Source: Burkholderiales bacterium (GTDB lineage: Bacteria > Pseudomonadota > Gammaproteobacteria > Burkholderiales > JAEUMW01). Taken from it: a DNA stretch of 20,250 nucleotides. The notes under the pieces were generated by a model that was not told where the DNA came from, did no database searches, and saw nothing but the letters and a program-made list of their open reading frames with translations. This document shows positions 13,258-18,339 of this stretch, one piece after another. The stretch spans positions 1 through 20,250 of the forward strand of contig JAEUMX010000405.1 of assembly GCA_016791285.1 (NCBI GenBank). Reading direction: 5' to 3'. The translations under genes were made by a program, and so were the position numbers. Numbering within the stretch: the first letter of the stretch is position 1; each line of letters starts with the position of its first letter.

Positions 13258-14385
13258 ATGGAATCGGATCGCTATCTACGTCACAGCCTGATCGACTGGT
13301 TCTCCCAGGACGACGTGCGCGCATCGCGCATCGCGGTGATCGGCGCCGGCGCGGTGGGCAACGAGGTGGTGAAGAATCTCGCGCTGCTCGGCGTCGGCGC
13401 GGTCGATGTCCACGACTTCGACCGGGTCGAGATCCACAACCTCACGCGGAGCATCTTCCTGCGCGAGAGCGATGTCGGCGCATCGAAGGCCGCGGCGGTC
13501 GTCGCACGCGCGCGCGAGGTCGATCCAGGCGTCGCGCTCCAGGCGATCGAAGGCGACTTCTGGCGCACGCTGCGCTTGGCGTCGCTAGCGGGCTACCGCG
13601 CCGTGGTGTCCGCGGTCGACAACTTCGAGGCGCGGCTCAAGCTCAACCAGATGTGCTGCATCGCCGGGGTCGATCTGGTCAACTGCGGTGTGGACAGCCG
13701 CTTCGTCACGGTCGAGACGTTTCCGTTTGCGGGCGACGCGACGAGCGCATGCTACGAGTGCCATCTGCCGCACTCGGCGTACCAGCGCATCGCCGAGCGC
13801 TACTCGTGCGGCTGGCTCAGGAAGGCGGCGTATGCGGAGCGCCGGGTGCCGACCACGACCGTCACCGCGAGCATCGCCGGCGCACTGGCTGCCTCGGCGG
13901 CGCTGCGGCTCGGCAGCGCGGAGAACCCCGCGGCGCGACGAGTCTTCTTCGATACGCTCGGCGGCACGAGCACGGTGACTGGGCTCGACCGCCAGCCCGA
14001 GTGCGCCGGCTGCGGCCTCTTCGTGCGGCGGCCCCGCGTGATCGCCGCCGGAAACGATTGGGCGCGGCGCCTGTCGGAGGCGGCAGGGGGCGAGGCAGTG
14101 GCAGCCGTCGCGCTGCGGCTCAGCGATCCCCTGGTCACGGCGTACGAATGCGCGAACTGCGGCGACACGGCCGGCGGCGCGGGCTGCGTCGATCGCCGTG
14201 CGGCGGATTTCGACGATCGCATCACGCTGTGTGGTGCGTGCGGACTGCGCGCGGCACGCGTGGAGATCCGCGACGAGCTCACCGCCGGCGAGCTCGTCGA
14301 GCGCTTCGGGCGCGCGCCGCCGCCGTCGAAATACGCGCTGGCGGACATCGGCGGCGAATGGATCTGTCTCGATTTCGAGGAGTAG
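13258..14385 (+). CDS. ThiF/E1-like Ubl-activating enzyme with C-terminal zinc ribbon
   Basis: The 375-residue protein begins MESDRYLRHSLIDWFSQDD and has a Rossmann adenylation domain: VIGAGAVGNEV (residues 28-38), D55 in DFDRVE, N61 and R64 in HNLTRS, K77, and D121 in SAVDNFEARL. Such enzymes adenylate the C-terminal carboxylate of a Ubl and form a thioester. C165/C168 (CYEC) and C249/C252 (CAGC) form the structural zinc site common in ThiF proteins. C184 (RYSCGW), ahead of the PTTTVTASIAG motif, aligns with the conserved ThiF/MoeB cysteine and is the best catalytic candidate. Beyond about residue 290 an extra ribbon follows (C298/C301 and C325/C328). The E1 has one ThiF domain, not the paired inactive and active domains of eukaryotic E1s. 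No clear ribosome-binding site precedes ATG 13258. Confidence 0.88.
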   Translation: MESDRYLRHSLIDWFSQDDVRASRIAVIGAGAVGNEVVKNLALLGVGAVDVHDFDRVEIHNLTRSIFLRESDVGASKAAAVVARAREVDPGVALQAIEGDFWRTLRLASLAGYRAVVSAVDNFEARLKLNQMCCIAGVDLVNCGVDSRFVTVETFPFAGDATSACYECHLPHSAYQRIAERYSCGWLRKAAYAERRVPTTTVTASIAGALAASAALRLGSAENPAARRVFFDTLGGTSTVTGLDRQPECAGCGLFVRRPRVIAAGNDWARRLSEAAGGEAVAAVALRLSDPLVTAYECANCGDTAGGAGCVDRRAADFDDRITLCGACGLRAARVEIRDELTAGELVERFGRAPPPSKYALADIGGEWICLDFEE

Positions 14386-14391
14386 TGAACG

Positions 14392-14646
14392 ATGGCGGAA
14401 GAGGTCAAGTTGATGGTGCGCACGGCCGATCAGACACGCAAGGCGGAGCTCACCCTCGGCGGCGGCAGCACGGGCGGCGAGATCATCCAGGCGGCGGTGG
14501 ACAACTGGTCGCTGCCGGCGGACGCCGATTACACGCTGGTCAACACTAGCACCGGCCGCGCGCTCGCACCTGGCGATTCGCTCGCGAAGAGTGGCGTCAA
14601 ACCCGGCGACGTGCTCGAGGTGCAGCCGGTCCTGGTCGCCGGCTGA
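14392..14646 (+). CDS. Ubiquitin-like modifier (beta-grasp) ending in Ala-Gly
   Basis: The 84-residue protein has a beta-grasp pattern: an opening hairpin EVKLMVRTADQTRKAELTL, a helix EIIQAAVDNWSLP, a strand YTLVNTSTGRAL, and the closing SLAKSGVKPGDVLEVQPVLVAG. The last part mirrors the conserved end of ubiquitin/YukD-like folds. It ends directly at Gly84, preceded by Ala83, so there is no di-glycine and no tail to trim. In E1-dependent systems the terminal glycine carboxylate is adenylated. Lysines 6, 17, 66 and 70 could be self-conjugation sites. The gene starts six bases after the E1 stop, with a GAGGAG ribosome-binding site inside the E1 end, so E1 and Ubl are translationally linked. The neighbours make a modifier likelier than a MoaD/ThiS sulfur carrier. 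Confidence 0.82.
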   Translation: MAEEVKLMVRTADQTRKAELTLGGGSTGGEIIQAAVDNWSLPADADYTLVNTSTGRALAPGDSLAKSGVKPGDVLEVQPVLVAG

Positions 14647-14677
14647 AGCCGCGGGAAACGGGCGACGGCGCGTCGGC

Positions 14678-15319
14678 ATGACGAGCCCCGTTCGTCTGGC
14701 GGCGGACGTCGAGCGCCTGCGCGCGCTCGCCGCGGCCTCGCGCGGTCGCATCGACCTGGTCGCGCTGCCTGCGCCCGGTTCGCCGCGCTTCGTGCTCGAA
14801 CTCGCGTTCGTCACCGCCGGCTCGTCTGCCTATCCGGTCGATCGCCGCACCCATTCGCGGCTCGTCATCGACCTGCCCGCACGCTATCCGTTCATGCCGC
14901 CGGCAGCGACCCTCACGACGCCCATCTTCCATCCGAACGTCTATCCGTCGGGCCTCGTGTGCCTCGGCACCAAATGGCTGCCGAGCGAGGGCATGGACCT
15001 CTTCGTCCGGCGCATCGTCCAGCTCGTCACGTTCGATCCGATGATCGTGAACACGCAGTCGGTCGCCAACCCGACCGCGCTTCACTGGTACACGCGGGCG
15101 CTGCGCAAGTCTCCGCAGGCGTTCCCCACGGATCGCGTCGACCTCGAAGTACCGGGTGCGCGCGACGCACAGGTCGGCTGGCGCGATTCGACCGCTGCCG
15201 CAGCGGCGCGGGTGCTCCGCCAGTGCCCGCACTGCGGGGCGGGTCTGCGGCTGCCCGCCGGGCGCCGCGGCACCGTGTGCTGCCCGAAATGCGCGCGCGA
15301 CTTCGAGACCGATACGTGA
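14678..15319 (+). CDS. E2 (UBC-fold) conjugating enzyme with C-terminal zinc ribbon
   Basis: The 213-residue protein shows a clear E2 core. RYPFMPPAATLTTPIFHPN leads into NVYPSGLVCLGTKW, with H85-P86-N87 and catalytic Cys95 eight residues after the Asn, as in eukaryotic E2s. A Trp follows, as usual in the family. E2 enzymes accept the modifier from E1 on this cysteine and pass it to a target. The conserved Asn suggests ordinary isopeptide chemistry. After the fold (from about residue 175) comes a C4 zinc ribbon, C183/C186 (CPHC) and C202/C205 (CPKC), not present in standard E2s. It may bind the E1, the membrane protein or a target. ATG 14678 fits the domain start; its ribosome-binding site is weak. 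The stop overlaps the JAMM gene. Confidence 0.9.
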   Translation: MTSPVRLAADVERLRALAAASRGRIDLVALPAPGSPRFVLELAFVTAGSSAYPVDRRTHSRLVIDLPARYPFMPPAATLTTPIFHPNVYPSGLVCLGTKWLPSEGMDLFVRRIVQLVTFDPMIVNTQSVANPTALHWYTRALRKSPQAFPTDRVDLEVPGARDAQVGWRDSTAAAAARVLRQCPHCGAGLRLPAGRRGTVCCPKCARDFETDT

Positions 15320-15870
15320 TCGAGTGGCGCGAGCAGCAGACCGAGCTGCCGCTCGCCCCGCTCGCGAGCCTCTCGCGGCGTCTGCGGGCCGACGATGCCG
15401 CGATCATCGAGGCGCAGTGCTCGGAGGCTTGCGTAATCGTGGTGGACCCCCCGGGGCGCCTGGACGTGGAGCGCCACCTCGCGGCGAGCAGCGACGAACA
15501 GGGCGGGCTGCTGGTGGGGGAGGTGTTCACGCGCGGCGACGGCACGATCGCCGCGGTGCTCGTGCGAGCGGGCGTTGCGGCGCTGGATTTCGCGAGCTCC
15601 GGGGTGTCGCTACGCATGGAAGCCGGTGTCTGGACGCGTGCGCGCGAAGCGCTGCGCGCGCAGGAGCTGATCGTCGGCTGGTATCACAGTCACCCGGGGT
15701 TGGGTGCCTTTTTCAGCATGACCGACCGCAGGACGCAACGCGCGTTCTTTCCGCACACGTTCAGCGTCGGCTGGGTGCGCGACCCGTTCGCCCGCGAGGA
15801 GTGCTGGTACCTCGGCGCGGAGTCGGAGGCGGTACCGATGGCGCGCGTGCTGACCTTGCCGAAGAACTGA
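15316..15870 (+). CDS. JAMM/MPN+ metalloprotease, Rpn11-like deconjugating isopeptidase
   Basis: The 184-residue protein has the complete JAMM zinc site: E69 in GGLLVGEVF, then GWYHSHPGLGAFFSMTD with H124, H126, S134 and D137. The motif spacing is the same as in Rpn11 and CSN5. JAMM enzymes hydrolyse isopeptide bonds to release ubiquitin-like proteins. Because the Ubl here already ends in Gly, removal from targets is a likelier job than maturation. The GTG start at 15316 overlaps the E2 stop (GTGA), indicating translational coupling. About 60 residues precede the catalytic Glu, including CSEACVIVVDP. A hairpin at 15875-15890 follows the stop, and the downstream genes run in the opposite direction, so this is the last gene of the cluster. 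Confidence 0.9.
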   Translation: MIEWREQQTELPLAPLASLSRRLRADDAAIIEAQCSEACVIVVDPPGRLDVERHLAASSDEQGGLLVGEVFTRGDGTIAAVLVRAGVAALDFASSGVSLRMEAGVWTRAREALRAQELIVGWYHSHPGLGAFFSMTDRRTQRAFFPHTFSVGWVRDPFAREECWYLGAESEAVPMARVLTLPKN

Positions 15871-15874
15871 ATCC

Positions 15875-15890
15875 GGGCGATCGTTCGCCT
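15875..15890 (+). terminator. Short hairpin between convergent genes, weak terminator candidate
   Basis: GGCGA at 15876-15880 and TCGCC at 15885-15889 pair around the loop TCGT, with one extra G-T pair outside. It lies in the 37-base gap between two stop codons. No T-run follows, so intrinsic termination is doubtful. Confidence 0.25.
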
Positions 15891-15907
15891 CGAGTAAGAC
15901 GCACTCG

Positions 15908-16354
15908 TCAACCGTGCTGGATGACGCCAGCCACCTTCGTGACCTTGTACGCGGCGAAGACGAGCAGTGCGCCGAGCGCGACGAGCCCGAGACCTTCGCG
16001 GTGAGTGTCGACCTCCCGCACTGCCTCGATCAGTCTGCAATCCGCGCATTCCACCACCGGGGCCGGGCGCGGCTCGCTCACGGCGGGGGCGGCGTCCTCC
16101 CGGGGCGGCGGGGCTGGAAGAACTCTCGCGCGACGCTGCGAGACCCGTTTGGGCCGCGGGATCGGCTTTCGGTGCTGGGATAGGCGTACCGCGTCCTGTC
16201 GCATGGCGGGTGCGGCGACACGATCTCCAGTATGCGCCGGTGGTGCATGCGGGGGGGCGTATCCATCGGTCATTTGCCGTTGCTGTTCGAACCAGTCCGA
16301 CGGATTCTCCGCGTGCGAAACCGTGGCAACGGCGAAAGCGAACGCGCCGAGCAC
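15908..16354 (-). CDS. Small exported protein with CxxC and C-terminal membrane helix
   Basis: The 148-residue product (from GTG 16354) starts with a signal-like stretch ending SHA/ENPSDW. It has a long Pro/Arg-rich low-complexity middle (residues about 32-100), then ECADC with C103 and C106. A hydrophobic helix follows at about 121-139 (GLGLVALGALLVFAAYKV). It is probably exported and anchored by its C-terminus. I do not recognise a family. The GTG start gives an unusually short signal peptide. Seven codons upstream an in-frame ATC (16373-16375) stands six bases after AAGGGAG and would give a normal-looking signal, so the true start is open. It lies 60 bases (40 if the ATC is used) behind the DUF3014 gene in the same direction and is likely co-transcribed with it. 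Confidence 0.62.
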   Translation of the reverse strand: MLGAFAFAVATVSHAENPSDWFEQQRQMTDGYAPPHAPPAHTGDRVAAPAMRQDAVRLSQHRKPIPRPKRVSQRRARVLPAPPPREDAAPAVSEPRPAPVVECADCRLIEAVREVDTHREGLGLVALGALLVFAAYKVTKVAGVIQHG

Positions 16355-16414
16355 GATTGCGGATGTCGAGTAGATGTCAGTCTCCCTTATCAGGTGGGGT
16401 CGTACCGACCACGT

Positions 16415-17272
16415 CTATTGCGACGGGAGCTGTCCCGTGAGCGCCTGGCGGATCGCCCTGAGCGTGCCCTTCACCTTGGCGGCGTTCTCGCTGCCCATGC
16501 GGATCAGCAGCTTCTCGCCCGCCGAGAGCGCCTCCAGCTTCGGGTCTTCGAACTGATACAGCACGCGCGGCTGCACCAGCCTGATCGGCCCTGAGACCTC
16601 CGGTGCGGCGAGCAGGTGATCGATGACTTCGACCAGTCGGTCGTTGAAGTAGCCCGCGGGGTAACCGAGCTCCCGATACGCCTGCTGGAAGAGCGGATAG
16701 AGCCGCACGTATGCCGCGACCACCTGCTTCGGGTCCGCGCTCTGCATGAGCCGGATATACGGCGCGTAGCGCGCGTAATTATCCCGCCCGAGGTAGACGC
16801 TCCCCGACTCACCGCTGGTGATGAAGGGACCACCCGGCGGTTTCATGGGCGAAAGCCGGGACGGCACCTGTCGGCGCGGCAGATTGTCCACCGTCACCAC
16901 GATGCGCCGCACGAGATCGCTCACATAGAAGAACTGCCCGGGCGCCTGGCCACCGTAGAGGCTGGTGAGCGCTTCCTGCAGCGCGGCGTCGCTGTCGTCG
17001 AGAGACAGCGCAGGCGCTTCACCGGCCCGCTCTGTTGCGCCCTGGCCGAGTTGCTGCTGCGCAGTCTCGATCGGATGCAGCACCTGTGGTTCAGCCGGCG
17101 CGGGCGGTGGCGGAGGCGGCGCGGGCGGAGGCGGGGCCTCGGCACGGGGCTCCTCGGGCAGCGCGGGCGCAGTGCGGGTGGGCGGCTCCTCTGCGCCCTG
17201 CCGCCATAGATACGCGGCGAGGGCGATGATCAGGCCGGCAAGGAGCAACCACAACCATTTGGCTTTACTCAT
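16415..17272 (-). CDS. DUF3014 family membrane-anchored protein
   Basis: The 285-residue protein has a single N-terminal membrane helix (residues about 6-22, WLWLLLAGLIIALAAYLW) and a long Pro/Ala/Glu-rich spacer (about 28-66). The conserved DUF3014 domain includes FFYVSDLVRRIVVTVDNLPRR, AYVRLYPLFQQAYRELGYP and YFNDRLVEVIDHLLAAP. Family members are uncharacterised. The spacer suggests the domain reaches across part of the periplasm. Length and domain are complete. ATG 17270-17272 has no clear ribosome-binding site. The upstream region is shared with the divergent lactate/malate dehydrogenase-family gene. With the small protein downstream it forms a two-gene unit that converges on the ubiquitin-like cluster. 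Confidence 0.85.
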   Translation of the reverse strand: MSKAKWLWLLLAGLIIALAAYLWRQGAEEPPTRTAPALPEEPRAEAPPPPAPPPPPPAPAEPQVLHPIETAQQQLGQGATERAGEAPALSLDDSDAALQEALTSLYGGQAPGQFFYVSDLVRRIVVTVDNLPRRQVPSRLSPMKPPGGPFITSGESGSVYLGRDNYARYAPYIRLMQSADPKQVVAAYVRLYPLFQQAYRELGYPAGYFNDRLVEVIDHLLAAPEVSGPIRLVQPRVLYQFEDPKLEALSAGEKLLIRMGSENAAKVKGTLRAIRQALTGQLPSQ

Positions 17273-17398
17273 GGCGGTGCGGGTGGGTCGAGCTTGGGAT
17301 GTGCCAAGTATAGCCCACCGCTGGCAGAGGTTCGCTATTGCGGCGCAAGACCGCCTTCGCTATGGTTGGCGCCGTACCCTCTTGTTCCCAGCGGAAGA

Positions 17399-18310
17399 AT
17401 GAAGATCTCCGTCCTCGGCATCGGCAAGGTCGGGTCCACGGTCGCCTTCGTGCTCGCCGAGGAGGGGCTCGCCGCCGACCTCGTGCTCTGGAACCGCAAT
17501 GCGGCCATCGCCCGGGCGAACGCCCTCGACATCGAACAGGCGTGCGCCTTTACGCCGTACCGCGTCGCGATCCGCGCGGGCGGCATCGAAGATACCGCGC
17601 GCTCGGACATCCTGGTCATGTGCGCGAGTGTTCCGACGCCGTCCCAGATGGTCGACCGCGGCGAGCTCGTCGCCGGCAACGCGTCGCTCATGCGCGACCT
17701 GGTGCCGCAATTCGTGGCACTGAGCCCCGATGCCGTGATCGTGAACGTCACCAACCCGGTCGACGCCATGACCTGGCACATCCTCGAGCTCTCGGGATTC
17801 CCCTGGCAACGCGTGATCGGCACCGGCACGCTGGTCGACTCGGCGCGGTTTCGCGACATCCTGAGCCAGCAGGTCGGTATTCATCCGCTGGACATCCGCG
17901 CCTACATCCTGGGCGAACACGGCGACAGCCAGTTCGCCGCGCTCAGCATCGCCACCGCCGGCGGCGAGCACATCGACGCCACACCCGCTCGCTACACCAT
18001 GCTCGATCAGGCCAAGCAGACCGCGTTCGAAGTGCTGCGCACGAAGGGGTATACCAACTACGCTGTGGCCATGGCGGTGCGCAGCATCGTGGAGGCGATC
18101 GTGCGCGACCTGTGCGCGACGCTGCCGGTCAGCGTGCGCATCGACGGATTCTGCGGCGTGACCGATACGTGCCTGAGCCTGCCCGCCGTCATCGGGCGCG
18201 GCGGCGTGCACTTCACGCTCTCGCCCGACCTGAGCGCCGCGGAGCAGGAGGCCTTTCGGCGCTCCGCGGCGGTCGTCCGCAAGGCGATCGAGGCGACGCG
18301 CGAGGGTTGA
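17399..18310 (+). CDS. Lactate/malate dehydrogenase-family NAD-dependent 2-hydroxyacid dehydrogenase
   Basis: The 303-residue protein has the family's Rossmann start (MKISVLGIGKVGSTVAFVLA), NVTNPVDAMTW, GTGTLVDSARFRD with D147 and R150, and the catalytic His174 in GEHGDSQ. The D-R-H spacing (3 and 24 residues) is that of true LDH/MDH enzymes. The conserved active-site loop Arg corresponds to R87. The loop before it (SVPTPSQMVDRGEL) has neither the Gln of lactate nor the Arg of malate dehydrogenases at the specificity position, and is one residue longer. A different 2-oxoacid, as in hydroxyisocaproate dehydrogenases, is therefore possible. ATG at 17399 is the only start that fits the fold; GGAAG lies very close to it. 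The gene converges on the pyruvate-kinase-like gene with a 29-base gap, so pyruvate is an attractive but unproven link. Confidence 0.85.
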   Translation: MKISVLGIGKVGSTVAFVLAEEGLAADLVLWNRNAAIARANALDIEQACAFTPYRVAIRAGGIEDTARSDILVMCASVPTPSQMVDRGELVAGNASLMRDLVPQFVALSPDAVIVNVTNPVDAMTWHILELSGFPWQRVIGTGTLVDSARFRDILSQQVGIHPLDIRAYILGEHGDSQFAALSIATAGGEHIDATPARYTMLDQAKQTAFEVLRTKGYTNYAVAMAVRSIVEAIVRDLCATLPVSVRIDGFCGVTDTCLSLPAVIGRGGVHFTLSPDLSAAEQEAFRRSAAVVRKAIEATREG

Positions 18311-18339
18311 TTCCGACCCCCGCCGGTCGCCCGCACGGG

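Larger units (their letters stand above)
12860..15870 (+). other. Ubiquitin-like conjugation gene cluster (membrane zinc ribbon, E1, Ubl, E2, JAMM isopeptidase)
   Basis: Five consecutive plus-strand genes have gaps of 32, 6 and 31 bases and then a 4-base overlap. They encode every enzyme type needed to activate, carry, attach and remove a ubiquitin-like modifier. The E2 and JAMM motifs are eukaryote-like. The membrane zinc-ribbon protein is included by position and by sharing a C4 ribbon with the E1 and E2. Base composition matches the surrounding genes, so recent acquisition is not apparent. No separate RING-type E3 is seen. Confidence 0.85.

Noticed and set aside
14392..14646. The Ubl as a MoaD or ThiS sulfur carrier
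   Set aside because: Sulfur-carrier operons do not carry an HPN/Cys E2. The neighbouring E2 and isopeptidase point to protein conjugation, although sulfur transfer is not excluded by sequence alone.
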